Assembly: GCF_028858725.1 (NCBI RefSeq)
Contig: NC_084760.1
Coordinates: forward strand, 58,987,367 to 59,051,366
Direction: 5' to 3'
From: Colius striatus
Lineage: Eukaryota; Chordata; Aves; Coliiformes; Coliidae
Length of the DNA: 64,000 nucleotides
The translations under genes and the position numbers were made by a program. Positions 26,941 to 39,690 of this stretch are shown here, piece by piece (position 1 is the first letter of the stretch; every line of letters starts with the position of its first letter). The notes below the pieces were generated by a model. The model was not told the DNA's origin, did not search any database, and was given only the letters and a program-made list of their open reading frames with translations.

Positions 26941-27340
26941 CTGAACGATATAATCCAAATTTTCAAAGAAGCCAATGACTTCCACATCCAGTGAATATTA
27001 CTGCAAAATGTCCTGCATGATTCCTTTGACGCCTTTTCCTACAGTAGCAGTGGAGAGCTGGCTGGAGGCTCACTAGAAAGAGCTCACTGCTCAGACTCTA
27101 CCAAGTCCCAGAGTACCAAGACTTCTCGTACTTTGGATCTGTGGACATTAAGACTTTACTCTTTTTCTTGTTGGTAAAAGACCTAGTGGTTCACAGCCTC
27201 ATAATCAATGCAGCATGAGTTTGCATTGCCAGAGGACCACAGGAGATGTTCGGCTTTGTCAACTACTTCATCAAAACCTACTTTCTTTGTGATTCTTCTG
27301 GCTGGGAATAATTACTTAGCAGATGAACTGTGCCAAAAGC
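26941..27340 (+). pseudogene. unidentified coding-like relic
   Basis: Two plus-strand frames read unusually well. The first (26941 to about 27115) has one stop in nearly 80 codons. A second frame takes over near 27095, with YQVPEYQDFSYFGSVDIK, a hydrophobic run and FGFVNYFIKTYFLCD. Together they look like a processed-gene or repeat remnant with one frameshift and two or three stops. I do not recognise a family. It directly abuts the R2 relic on one side and a CR1 on the other. Confidence 0.25.
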
Positions 27341-27365
27341 TAGGTTCGTAAGTCAAAAAGGGAAA

Positions 27366-27757
27366 TCACAGAATCACAGCATGGTAGGTTTTGGAAGGGA
27401 CCTCTAAAGATCATCTAGTCCAATCTGCTAAAGCAGGTTCATCTCAGTCAGGTCACACAGGAATGTGTCCAGGTGGGTTTTGAAAACATCCAGAGAAGGA
27501 GACTCCACAATGTCTCTGGGCAGTCTGTGCTAGAGCTCTCTCACTCTTACCGTAAAAAAGTTTTTCCTTGTGTTCAAGTGGAACTTCCCATGTTCCAGCT
27601 TGTGCTCATTACTCCTGTTCTGTCACTGAGCATTACAGAAAAAAGACTAGCCATATCCTCTTGACAGCTGCCCTTGAGGTGTTTATAAGCATTGATAAAG
27701 TCCCCTTTCAGTCTTCTCTTTTCCAGGCTAAATAGCCCCAGGTTTCTCTTTGACCAA
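27366..27757 (-). mobile_element. CR1 LINE 3' fragment
   Basis: Begins (as seen on the plus strand) with CACAGAATCACAG and GGAAGGGACCTCTAAAGATC, the reverse complement of the CR1 3' terminus. It continues through the ORF2 C-terminal block (AGGAGACTCCACAATG, GGGCAGTCTGTGC). It is 5' truncated, as usual for CR1, at about 27757, and is moderately diverged. Confidence 0.93.
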
Positions 27758-27849
27758 GTTACTTATTTCCCCATTCTCAATGAGATATATAAGGCTCAGA
27801 GAGGCTTTTATACATGGATGACAGAGACATCTTAAATTTGACATCTAAG

Positions 27850-28298
27850 TCGTAGAATCATTTTGGTTGGAAAAGACCTCTAAGATCATCAAGTCCAACT
27901 ACTGACCTCACACTGCCAAGCCCACCGTTAAACCATGTCCCTCAGCACCTCATCTGCACGACTTTCAAATATCTCCAGAGAAGGTGAATCTGCCAACTCC
28001 CTGGGTAGCCTATGCCAGTGTCTAACAAACCTCTCAGTGAAGATTTTTTTCTTAATATCCAATGTAAACCTCCCCTGGTACAACTTGAGGCCATTTCCTC
28101 TTGTCCTATCATTTGTTACTTGGGAGAAGACACCAACCTGCACCTTGCTACAATCTCCTTTCAGGTAGTTGTAGAGAGTGATCATGTCTCCCCTCAGCCT
28201 TCTCTTCTCCAGGCTAAACATCCCCAGCTCGCTCATCTGCTTCTCATAAGACCTGCTCTCTAGACCCTTCACTAGTGTCATTGTCCTTCTGGTCTACA
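27850..28298 (-). mobile_element. CR1 LINE 3' fragment with a residual ORF2 tail
   Basis: Different CR1 subfamily from its neighbours: the 3' end reads TTGGAAAAGACCTCTAAGATCATCAAGTCC, with the accessory AAGCCCACC/CCATGTCCCTCAGCACCTC block. The minus-strand frame 28281-27928 (117 codons) remains open and is the CR1 ORF2 C-terminus ([33 protein letters not shown]). It should not be annotated as a host gene. A separate insertion about 90 bp from the preceding copy. Confidence 0.94.
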
Positions 28299-28299
28299 G

Positions 28300-29756
28300 G
28301 TTCTCTTCAGTTACTTTGTGACTAGAGTGACTGGAGTGGATGAATGAGGACAGGAGCTGTTGCTGGAACTTGGGAAATCTCCCAGCTGTGCATTCCAGGC
28401 CTGAGTGAACATTAGCTGCTCTTGTAGTGCAAAGCCACTGCAAGTTCAGTTCCCTGGGCTGGCATAACACTGTATATCACCAGGTGTGCTTTTAGGGATG
28501 ACAAGCAAAGGAACATTTGAGCTGACATGGAGCCCCAGAACATTTAGAAGCTGAGAACACACATAGCCAGGGAAATTAATTTTTTTGGTGTATGATCTGC
28601 AATTTAATATCCCTGCTGTTAAATGGCCATACTTCCAAAAAAATCTTCGCAAACAGCTGTTTCAGACTTTGATTAAGGTTTGAGCTATTGAATTCCTCTC
28701 TTCTGCAATTTGAAAACTATGCTTTAAAAAAAAAATCTCCAAAGTTTTCCAGTTGCCAGGTATGAGATTAATTGCAGGTAAATTTTGAATTAGTGCAGTG
28801 AACCATATACTCTCGAAAGCTGAATCTGCAATAGAGTTATTACTTCTCTGACAGGACAGGTTTTGAAATGTTTACTTTTAGAATGTTGTAAGTTAAGAAT
28901 TGACAAAGCCATTGAGTCCAACAGGAAAGATGTGTATAAGATCAGATGAATCTGTACTACTCACTGCAGTCTGTAGAGAAAGCTACACTGAACAGTTTGA
29001 TATAATTATTACAGCCACTTTGTTTAGTTGATTTCATTTACATTGCTTATTTTTGATCACATAGATCTGTCTTTTCTGATGCCAAGCGTAAGTAAAACAC
29101 TGACTTTTTTTTTTCTTAATGTTCCTGATGTTAGAGGTATTTTTACTTCCTGAAGTTCCAATGTATAAACACAAGATCCACTTAAACCCATGAAGTTTTG
29201 GCTCCAGAAATGTTACCTTTTTTTCAAATGTGGGCAATATCTTCAAAATATCCAAAGATTTGTGAGCCCAGTTCCCCTGGGAACTGAGGTCCTGCTGATT
29301 TCTACAGGCTTTTGGCTGACTAGTTACGAAGTGGGTCTTGGAAGTACATTTTTCCTTCTAATTTTTAATTTTTGTGTCATTTCAAAAATGTATAAAATGA
29401 CTATGCTGTTGCAATCTCACATGGGTACACAGAGGATAAGGCAGTTACATTGTCTGGGGGATCAGTGCACTCTTCTCTGTAGTGTTGCCCTTATTTCAAA
29501 ACATCAGCATCACTACCTGACCCACTAAAAACACCTGAAATACTGGCATGATTTCCTGGAATATAGGGACTACCATATCATACATGTTAGCTGGAAAAAT
29601 CATCCATTTTTATGCAGATTTGATCTACTGCATATTCTACTGATGTAGATCTACTGCACATTTCTGCTGTAGATTTCTTTTTTATTTCAGCCCACGTCGG
29701 AATATAAGCAAGAAAAAAATATTTTGATGGTTCTTCAGAAACTAGTGAAAGATGGT
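28300..29756. other. unique intergenic DNA, nothing recognised
   Basis: No repeat or gene was identified. The plus-strand frame 29190-29528 (112 codons) lacks any recognised domain and codon structure, and is treated as chance. Confidence 0.5.
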
Positions 29757-30125
29757 CACAGAATCATAGAATTATAGAATGGTAGGGGTTGGAAGGGACC
29801 TTTAGAGATCATGTAGTCCAACCCCCCTGCAGAAGCAGGTCCACCTAGGTCAGGTCACATAGGAACGTGTCCAGGCGGGTCTTGAAGATCTCCAAGGAAG
29901 GAGACTCCACACCCTCCCCGGGCAGCCTGTGCCAGGGCTCCCTCACCCTCACAGTGAAATAGTTTTTTCTTATGTTTAAATGGAACTTTTTGAGTTCCAG
30001 CTTCTTCCCATTACCCCTTGTCCTGCTGCTAGATACCATCAAAAAAAGGGATGCCTCAACCTCCTGACCTCCTGATCTTGTAGCCTTTATTAGTTTTTGG
30101 AAAATTGCCCTCAGTCTCATGGCAA
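29757..30125 (-). mobile_element. CR1 LINE 3' fragment, relatively young
   Basis: Well-preserved 3' terminus (CACAGAATCATAGAATT, GGTTGGAAGGGACCTTTAGA, CCAACCCCCCTGCAGAAGCAGG). The minus-strand frame 30129-29845 still reads the CR1 ORF2 C-terminus (RTRGNGKKLELKKFHLN, WHRLPGEGVESPSLEIFKTRLD). Its integrity suggests a later insertion than the copies at 10 and 51 kb. Confidence 0.95.
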
Positions 30126-33100
30126 ACACTTAGTTTTTGCTCTTATTAACAGAATCAGCTGAAATAAGTTTGAGTCAATGTGTGCAGAAATCAAACTGTC
30201 TTTCAGCTAAGCTCAGGTGGCAACTGGAGTCTAAGATAGCCTCAGGTGTCTACTTTTACACCTGTGTTAAGGCAGCGAGTCTAAACCGTGTAAAAAAACC
30301 AAAAAACACAACAAGTTTTGCCCTTTCTATGCTGTACTTTATTGATTAGATTGATATCTTACTGGTTAAGCGACAAGATCTATGCTGAAGAAACACCTCC
30401 GCATATATCATAAACTCTACATTAGGGCTAAATGGAGGCAAATGTAACAAGATTAGAAATGGGCTTTGTTCTAATGCCCTATTTTCAGTCATTCATTACT
30501 GAAAGAAATATTTTAGGCTGAAATTTTCCATGCTATCTTCCATCAACATTTATTTTTCACCCATTAGAATACTAGGGAGAAAAATAGACTGTTATGAAAG
30601 AATTCCTGTCACATTTTTTTAAAAAAAGTCATAGACAGTAAAATGAAGCATTTAAAATAGAAATTGGTATGGAAATATTCATTACTTTGTAGTACACTGT
30701 GCTTTTACCTCAAGGAAAAAGAATTCTGAGTTAAATAAGTTTTAAGGATCTATAAGTTGCCTTTGAGCAGCATTAACGGTAGCTAAAGAAAGACATTCGT
30801 ATTACATATCAAATATTACATATCTGTTGGTTTAGGAACAGATATTGTTTGGTAAAACTAGATTGTGATACTGTGAAGTATTAAATATTCACAATTACCA
30901 TGTTATACTTCCAGCTTTTAGCTTTGAAGAGAACTACAACTAACATTACTTGGAATATACAGTGGCAGTTTGAGAATTTGCAACCTGTGCAGGAGAGAGG
31001 TGGCAACAGTAGTACACATTGGTTTGAACTCCAGCTGAGCACCTACCTTGTCCACGATGCACATATGCATGTGTCTGTTTCTATAAGCATGTCTTGATAT
31101 ATTAGCTATTACAGCAGGAGAGGCAGCATGTGCAGTAAGTTTATATAATATTTCTTATCCTATTCAAATCTGCAGCTGCAGATTCCCTGATGTGTGCAGA
31201 ACTGTGCTCACTAGAGCCTTATTCTGATCAATCACAGTAATGTAAACAAAACTGTACAGTACTGTGGCCTATGCCAGAAATTTTTAAGAATCATGCTTAA
31301 TTTTTTTTTGTATGCACCTTCTCATTCTCAGATCATGATATCTTGCATCAATTTCCTGATACTAATTCAGATCATAATACTCGGGACTGGATTTCCAACT
31401 TCCCTGTGCATTGACATTGCACCAGGAAAACAAACTGTTCATGTTTTTGTTCACATGGATGTAAACCATCACATTGCAGAGCACCATGGGTACCTAATAC
31501 AGAACAAATACTACGTGGCCTTTTTTATATAAGGCCATTTATATATGTGCTTTCTACCTTCAGGAAATTATACAACAAATACTATTTTATTAGAATGTGA
31601 TTCTGTTGTTATAGATGTGGGTCAATCTATTTTTATGTGTGCTTACATAACTCAATTATTTGTTCCCAGCTGAAACTTGGCTTACATTCCATAGAGAACA
31701 GCAACCCTGTTACTTACAAAAAGATTAATTATTTAAATATAAAAATTATATATAAATATATTCTGTATCTATATAATTATACCACTATAATTCTAAACTC
31801 TTCTTTCTCATTCAGAAACATTTTGCTAATATCTCTTTTTCATTGGATGGGGGCTCAGAGCTATCCCATCTGAGACAGGTGAAGTCAGAAATTTTATGAA
31901 TGGAAAGAGATCATCAGGCAGGAGAGCTTTTGCCAAAGTTTTTTTGACTGAGAAGTACAGTTCAGATATTAATGTAGTCTATAATGTTAGATATGTATCT
32001 GAATTCATCATATATTTAATTAAAAGCAATAAACTCTTAATGTATAAGTTAGAATCCCACTCTAAGGAACTTTCTTCACTCCATTGACTTTATAGAAACC
32101 CATAACTCCAAACTCTGCAAGTAAAACAGATGCCAGAAGTTAGTGTTTAAGTATAGGTGGGCTCTGTGCACTAACTGTACCCTTGCACATCATCATCACT
32201 GTGATTACTTCTGTGACTAAAATGGAACATCTGCATGGTGCTTTCAGGGTGATCAAATATTTATGAAATTACTAGTTACATCCATGCTTGCCCAGATGAC
32301 TGATGAGAAGGGAAGACATCATCTCTTTGCAGCCAGAAGAATCTATCTTCAGCTTTTAGCCAACAATCTCAAAGTTCTTCTGTGCTTTCTTGGACGCTTA
32401 CAAAAATGTTCAGTGTTCCTGGGGAATTTTCCAACATCCCCAAATGCAATATTTGTGCACTTCAAACCTAAAGTTCTTTCGGTTTTAACTTAATGTTTCC
32501 AGTTTAAGCACTTGCAAGTTAGGTAAAATAGGGTAGATATGCTTCCCAGTATAGTACCTATAATGATTATAACGATGATACAGTTAATGTACCCATGCCA
32601 CATCATCTTTTTTTTTCCTAAAACCTAAGCTACAGTGGATTTTCAGTTTGCAAAGGATTTCCTGAGGAGTAAGAAGCTAGGAGGACTTGATGTGAAGTAT
32701 TATGTAAAGCTTGCCTTAGAACACGTAGAACCGAACTACTTTCAGCAAAAGTATCTTTCTGTAGTTCAGTTCCTCTTGAACACTTCAGAGCACGCGTTAG
32801 TTCTGTTATCACTGGGTACTGAAATAAAATCATGTAGGAAACTGTAAATGTAAACCAACATGAGTAGATTCTTCCACAAATAGGCATCAGCCTGCACGAC
32901 TACTAACACACACAGTTCTGTACTCAAAGCAAAAAGAATATCCTGCCTGCTTTGTTGTGGTAGCCAGGAGACGGAGTTCTCCATTAAAATGTATTTGTCA
33001 AACCTTGAAATGTATAGCAAACAGGTACTCCTGCTTCTTACTATTGTGCATAATTATTTGTCAAAGAATTTTAGCTCACACTCGTCATTATTTTCTATAT

Positions 33101-35142
33101 AATAAATGAGATTTGGCAGATTGATTTCCCAGCATGAAGGATTAGCACATCACTTAAAAGTCTAGAACACGAATTCCCTTTTACTTACTGAACCCACTAT
33201 TTACATTTACATAATCCAGTGCATGATAGCATGTATATAACCACAATGCCCAACATTCCAGCCCAGGAACTGTTCTAAGTTGACTCTACAAAGCCCAATG
33301 AGTCCTGATAGATGGCAATACAAATTTCTCTCAATAATCCATCTGTTGTTGATCTTAGAAACAGACACGATTAATATTCTCTCTTGCTTGTCAAAGAGTA
33401 GAATTCTACTGCTTGTGTGTCCACATGACATGGTATCACTGGGAAAATGTTATAAAGTACACACTTTTTGTGTTCTACAAGGGATGTTAGGTCTAACAGT
33501 GAACAGGAGATGCTTTGTCTATTGCTGTAATTAGTCACATTTGGTAGGCCTAGTGGATATCTGTTCTACTGCAATCCTAACTCTGAATTCTCAGGTAAGG
33601 AAAATCTCTTATCAACATCCAAAAAGGCTTCATTTAATGTTTACTACAGCTTAGTTGTATCTCTGTTTTCCTTCTACTGCTGTTAACCATTAGCATCAGG
33701 CTTTCACATTAGCTACTTGAAGGAGAAAATCTGTTTGGAGTAAACCTCTCTATTATCCCACATACATCAAGCATGTATTGTGCATTATATGCAGTCTGTA
33801 TTGCATCATTTATACCTTTTTAAAACAAAGGGGTTTATTTACTTGTTAGAACACACTATTAGATAAAGAGGGCTGAAAATAAAGAAACAAAGAGTCTATG
33901 TGCATACTTTGAGTCATCTGATCTTATGTCTAGTAGAAGCAATATTTGGGATTCTTTCCTCTTCATCTACTGTTGGACCAATCCACTAGGAATGTCCTCA
34001 TGTGGTCCTGAGTCACTAAGTCTGACACATGTTGCTTTAAAAACTGTTGTACTACTCTCTAGGGAAAGCAAGTTAAAGCAAGTTCACACCCTGCCATTGT
34101 GTCTTAATGACCTAGGATGAGACTTCCTCCCCCTCTCCCTGTCCTGCCAGGCTTTGCTGTCCAATCAGACTCACAGGATGAGCTGTTTATTAACTTCCAT
34201 ATATTTTTCCACAACAGTTATAGATCTAGAAATTCTACCAACAATTATTAAAATAGCCCCTTTAATTCTTGCCTATTGCAACAGAATTGTTTTCCATGTA
34301 AGGAGTGCAGGCTGTGACCCATTCTCATTCAACATCTGTTCCTGAGAGTGATGTTTGTTCCTGTGCTGCCTCATCAATTTGTCTTCTTTGTGCATATTTA
34401 AAATTTACAGTCTTTGCTCTCAGAGTGACTTTTAGGTTTTGGACGACAGGTCTGGAATATCCAGCTTGAACAGGCTTTCCAATGCAACACTCTGCTGCAA
34501 GGCTGTCATAACCTTACGCACGGCTGGAGCTGAAGTATTTTGCTAAGGGAAATTATAATGGCCTTTATATGTAAAGTGTATCCAGATGCCTCAGAAAAGA
34601 GCATGGAGGAATAGAGCTCTATGTCAAAAAGAACCCTGTGATGCTTGCCCCTTTCCCGACTCATAATCAAGATATCACTCGTTACTACTATTTCAAACTT
34701 CATCTACTAAACTCTATTTAAAAGCCTGCAAATATCCTCCTGTTTCATTTTTGCCTGACACAGGTTTCTTTCCTTCTTCCCCCTTTTCCTTTCTCACCCC
34801 CTCACACTCTGTTTGCCCCTTTCCACACCACTTGTCCTCTTCTGTGACAAGTCTCTCTTACTACCTTTCACCTTTCTCCTCCCATAGGACCTTTATGCTT
34901 AGCTCTTTTGGCCTATTACCCATTCCAGATTGCATAGTCTCTGCTGTACATTTGCACTCCTCCTCCCTGCCACTCAAAATGGTGCCCTTTCCTGCTTCCT
35001 TTACTGATTCAAGATATTGCCAGTGCTACAAGCCCTTCCCTAATGCCTAACTCACACGTCCAAGCTTCTAACTTCAGTCTTCTTGTGACTCAAGAGTCCT
35101 CTTGAATATTGTCAATAGAGGTCTTAATTTGCATTTGACCCA
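30126..35142. other. intergenic stretch without a supported gene
   Basis: AT-rich, with an AT-dominated low-complexity patch at about 31720-31800 and a pyrimidine-rich patch at 34745-35045. The open 99-codon frame at 34751-35050 is explained by that base composition. No gene, RNA or repeat family was recognised. Confidence 0.5.
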
Positions 35143-35272
35143 CTCACAGAATCGCAGAATCTCAAGGGCTGGAATCCTTGGCTCCAACCCCCCTGCAGGA
35201 CCATCTAGAGTAGGTCACACAGGAATTTGTCCAAGTGGGTTTTGAATGTCCTCAGAGAAGGAGACTCTGCTT
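35143..35272 (-). mobile_element. short CR1 LINE 3' fragment
   Basis: About 130 bp: CACAGAATCGCAGAATCTCA, then CAACCCCCCTGCAGGACCATC, TAGAGTAGGTCACACAGG and GAGAAGGAGACTCTGC. It is truncated at about 35272. Confidence 0.88.
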
Positions 35273-37753
35273 TTATACCTCATTGTTCTGGTCCAATACT
35301 TCCAAAACTTTTCACAGGCAATATGGCTCTGGATTCACTTCTGCACTAACAATCTCATATCTTCCATATCTGACTTTGAATTTCTTCAGGATGAAGCCCA
35401 ACTCTGGAAATCTTTGTCGTTCTGCAACTTTGATGAAATCTTTGAAACATCTACTTTACTGTATCTTGAAACTCCTCAAGTTTCCAGAAAGAAGCTCTCC
35501 AAGACTGCACCTAGAACTGCACTGAAACCTAGCTAGAAAACAGTTTCTTTCTAGTACTCAGGCCCAAGTTTCCTTCCCAGGAAAAAAGACTGCTGCTTAC
35601 CTGAGCCTCACTTTGATAAGGAGTTGCGATGGGGCCAGGATGCACACTCAGTTTAGGAAGCATTACTGGTTCTCCAGCTTGGCAGGGCATCTGAACCAAC
35701 TTTCATAATTATTCTGGGATTAGTAGCAAAAAACTAATGGATTCTATTGATAATGAGTTGGTCTTTATTTCTTCACATCTGTGAGGACATCAAGTTCCCT
35801 GGAGAGGGAGAGACCACTGTTGAGGGCAATCACTATGGACTGCAGTTTGCCTATCTTTCTTGCTGTACCAGCACATATACCATGTCTCCTCATCCTCAGT
35901 TTCTTAGAGCTTTTACACTTCTATTTTACCGTCTTAGAGTTTTACACAGTAACACATACAATGTTTGGGGTTTGGTTTTTGGTTTTTTTTTTGCCAGTGA
36001 TTGCCCTCAATCTCTCTTTCCTGTCCTCCTGGTTTGGCTTGGGGAAGAATTCCGTAGCAGACCAGTGACTAACACTGGTGAAAAAAGTCATACAATTTAC
36101 TGCATAAGTTGCTTAGAAGAAGAGTGATAAAATGCCACATGCACGCTATTTTTGAGAAATAAGGCCATCTTTAAGGTGTCTTAGTTTGAATTGCAGAAAT
36201 TAAGACTCCAGAAGTGCCAAGTAATTTGGTAAAATGTAAATTCTGAATCTCTTCTTCTCAGTTTTTGTTTAGACATTTGCTGAGCCATTAGATCACAGGA
36301 CAGTATAAATCCAGTATGCAAACTGAATTGATAAGGTACATTTCTTTCCTCTCACAACCTCAAATGGTATCTACACTACAAATGGTATCTAAGATTTGGA
36401 AGCCATGTATACAGACGTTCACGCGCATGCTCTTAGAAAAATAATCATTACTTGGCTACAGCACAAACACCTATTCAATGAGTTACAAGAATACTCAGAG
36501 AGAGACCAGATTTAGCTCCTCCAAAATCTGTCATTAAACATACTGCCAAAATCATATTAAACGCCATACTTACACATAGAAAACAAGTGTTCAAAATCCT
36601 CTGTCTTCAGAATACAGATGGAGGTCTAGTGTTAAATAAAATGGCAACAGAGCTAATGTTTAAAGAACATATTTGAATAACGTTTAATCTATTTTTACTC
36701 AATCATTTTAAATTGACAAAATAATGGGTTTATTATACATCGTGAGCTGCCACAATATGATTAGGGCAAGGATTGAAGAAAAGACAGAGAACAGAAGGTA
36801 TCTTTATTATAATTTCCCTGGTCCTTTTACTTTAATCGAAGAGCTATCCATTTGAAACCACCAATCCAGTAAAGCAGCTATGAGCTGGTTCAAACACTTG
36901 ATTTCAGTTCCAACTTCCTATATTTATCCTTCAAGGAACTTTTCCACCTGTGTCGTCATTTTCTGTAAAGGGCTACACTCCTATAACTTCTGCAAGCAGA
37001 TTAGATGGATTAAAGTGTTTTACCAGTTCCATGCTTTGCTTTAAGATTTTCAAAGGAAAAAGGACCAAGTCTTTCAAGCATAAATAACATAACTGCAAAT
37101 AACTCATCATTTGTATTCTTAGAAATACAGCTTCATAACAAGGTATGGTACATCCTCCCCCAAAAACCCTCAATGTCATCTGGAGAAATAATCAGTACAG
37201 GTTGAGCATCCTGAAGAGTTTTTAAAAGTTACAAATAGTATCATCCTCTAAGTGTCTTCTGCAGAGCCCAGCTAATTTAATGCTACAATAGAATAATCTA
37301 GTTATTTGGCAACTATCTGCATAAAAACATTTCAGTAACATTGGGAAATCATTTTCAGAAAAGCACTGAATGACTTAGTTACAGTTTATTCTTTGTTTCT
37401 AACCCAGAAATCGCCTCAACCAAGAGCTCACTGGTGAAGAGTCGTAAATTTCTCATCCTTTACTATTTTTGAATCTCTATTTTAAAAGAGTTTAAATGTA
37501 TGTTATCACTAATTATTACAATTAGGTTAATACTGTTTTCTCTAATTAGTTTCTAATGAACATATGTTAATTGATGAAAACTGCAGCCTATATGCAACAT
37601 CATTTGAGCTGTAAGGCTGTGAGAAATGTTCATCATAATGTAACTATCATGTACTGTGCTCAGGCAGCAATCCCGCAAACACTTAGGCGTGAATCCCATT
37701 TTACTGCTGTGAGAAAAATTAATTTAAATAAACTCTCAAGATAGTATGGTAAA
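35273..37753. other. intergenic stretch without a supported gene
   Basis: No repeat or gene recognised. The overlapping frames at 35235-35536 run out of the CR1 fragment and are not gene evidence. Frames at 35747-36127 have no recognised motif. AT-rich DNA with several TAATTA-type homeodomain motifs lies at 37500-37740 (see findings). Confidence 0.45.
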
Positions 37754-37754
37754 A

Positions 37755-38052
37755 TCACAGAATCACAGAATCTTAAGGGTTAGAAGGGACCTCAAAAGAT
37801 CATCTAGTCCAATCCCTCTGCCAGAGCAGGATCACCTAGAGTAGGTCACACAAGAACTTGTCCAGGTGGGTTTTGAATGTCTCCAGAGAAAGAGATTCAA
37901 CAACACATCTGGGCAGCCTGTTCCAGTGTTGTGTCACCCTCATTTTTTTCTTGTATTTCCTTGGAACCTCTTGTGTTGCAGTTTATACCCATTGCCCCTT
38001 GTCCTGTCATTGGCCATCATTGAGAAGAGCCTGGCTCCATCCTCCTGACACA
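37755..38052 (-). mobile_element. CR1 LINE 3' fragment
   Basis: Complete 3' terminus (CACAGAATCACAGAATCTTA, AGAAGGGACCTCAAAAGATC) through the ORF2 end, truncated after the CCTGGCTCCATCCTCCTGAC block. Closely related in sequence to the copy at 38513. Confidence 0.94.
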
Positions 38053-38512
38053 ACAATCTGAGCTAATAGGAAGGCTGCTTAATAAAAACAAAAAACCCAA
38101 ATAGATCTCCTTGAATTAGATATGCACCTAGTTTTTGTTTCATTTAGGAATTATGACTTAATTTGGCCTAGGGGTTTTCCAGCTGGAAAATCTGAGGGTA
38201 GTACCAGTCCATGTATATCCAACAGAAGTTTCTGCTGATAGTTCTGCTGATTCAGGTTTCTGGCCTGCCAATGAAACCATGCAAAGCAACTCTGATAGAG
38301 CTGGAAGAGGGGATTTCCTGTAGGCAGGAAGCTGGTGATGACCAGCAGCCACCTCTTGCTACCTGTGGAGGGGGCACTTGTGAGTGTCTGTGCGTGAAGG
38401 AGTTGTGACTGGCAGCAGTGCTGCCAGACCTTGCCTCCCCCCGAGATGTGGCCATGGTGGGAGATCACACAAGATGCCCACAGCATCTCTGCGACCAACA
38501 GGTGAGAATGGT

Positions 38513-38742
38513 AGGTCACACAGGAACTCGTCCAGGTGGGTTCTGAATGTCTCCAGAGAAGGAGACTCCATAACCCATCTGGGCAGCCTCCAGTGCTCCG
38601 TCACCCTCACAGTGAAGAAATTCTTCCTTGTATTTCTTTGGAACCTCTTATGTTCCAGCTTGTACCCGTTGCTCTTTGTCCTATCGTTGGACATCACTGA
38701 AAACAGCCTGGCTCCATCCTTCTGACACCTGCCCATTATAGA
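38513..38742 (-). mobile_element. CR1 LINE fragment lacking its 3' terminus
   Basis: Starts abruptly inside the element (GTAGGTCACACAGGAACTCG), without the terminal repeats and GGGACCT block. It then covers the same ORF2 end as the copy at 37755, including CCTGGCTCCATCCTTCTGACAC. Because the two copies overlap in consensus coordinates they are two insertions, or a partial duplication, not one interrupted copy. Confidence 0.92.
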
Positions 38743-39690
38743 CACAGATAAAGGGAGTAGTCAAATTTGATTCTTAAATATTTTAATACACATTCTAAAG
38801 CAAATGCTCTATTGAACAGACACCTAGTCTGGGAAAGACCATTCATCTTGTGGGTCCAGTGCAATGCTCTTCCCATCATGGGGATACTACTGTAATACAG
38901 TGTATGTCCATAATAATAAAAAGGTTTTATTTGTTCCTGTTTAAGCCATTTTATTAGTTATTCTGAGGTTGTAAGTGGGTATTTTTGCCATATATTTATT
39001 GATATTTAATGTGGACATTATTAGTATTTCTATTCTAGTAATTTGTGCCAAAGTTGCCACAGTAGTGGTAGAGGGTAGTGTATACAAAATAATGACAAAG
39101 CTTGGATGTTGATCATTATCGGGATTAATAAAAAATATATTGAGATTTGAAAGTTACTTTAAGAGATGTATAAAAATATGCCAAATTATTAACAATTCAA
39201 AGTTCACTTTGCCAGATTTTGCCTCAAGGACAGAGTCACCTTAGGGAGATAGCCCATGGTCTCAAAAAAATATTTACAGTTAGCATAAGGAAGATTGTGT
39301 GTTTTGTATTTCCCCTGAAACTATATGTGTGTAAATATACACACACAAACACACAAACATTTTTTAAAGGGTCATATACAGAACTCTTTCCCAGTCATGA
39401 GTTAGGCCCCTTGTGTACGTCTATTTTGCCTAATGTTCTTTCATGTAACAGACCTCCTTGTAGGTGAAGGAAGTCCACTCTGGCCAACACCATATAAGAT
39501 AACAAAGACCTTCAGTTTTTGTTGTTTTCTGAGCAACAAGTTACAGAAAATAAATGCTAAAGCCAGCATTTTTCCTTTGGGAATGCAGGGCAATGAGGGA
39601 GAGAACGCAGGCAGGTGTCACTTTTGAAACTACTTTTGTTAGCTGGCAAGATTTTTAATGAGACGAGGCCCGTGACAAGTAATACTGCCC
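38743..39690. other. AT-rich DNA between the CR1 cluster and the CpG island
   Basis: No gene recognised. Contains a short CA-type microsatellite (about 39338-39358). G+C rises sharply from about 39690. Confidence 0.5.

Noticed and set aside
27928-28281. 117-codon minus-strand frame as a host gene
   Set aside because: Its protein is the CR1 ORF2 C-terminus and it coincides with a CR1 3' end.
29845-30129. 94-codon minus-strand frame as a host gene
   Set aside because: CR1 ORF2 C-terminus, as above.
34751-35050. 99-codon Ser/Pro/Phe-rich plus-strand frame
   Set aside because: Explained by a pyrimidine-rich tract; no conserved motif.
36365-36402. Repeat of AAATGGTATCTA twice, considered as a CRISPR-like or regulatory repeat
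   Set aside because: Only two short units; ordinary local duplication in a vertebrate genome.
38359-38745. 128-codon minus-strand frame as a host gene
   Set aside because: Starts in CR1 ORF2 sequence and runs out into unrelated DNA.
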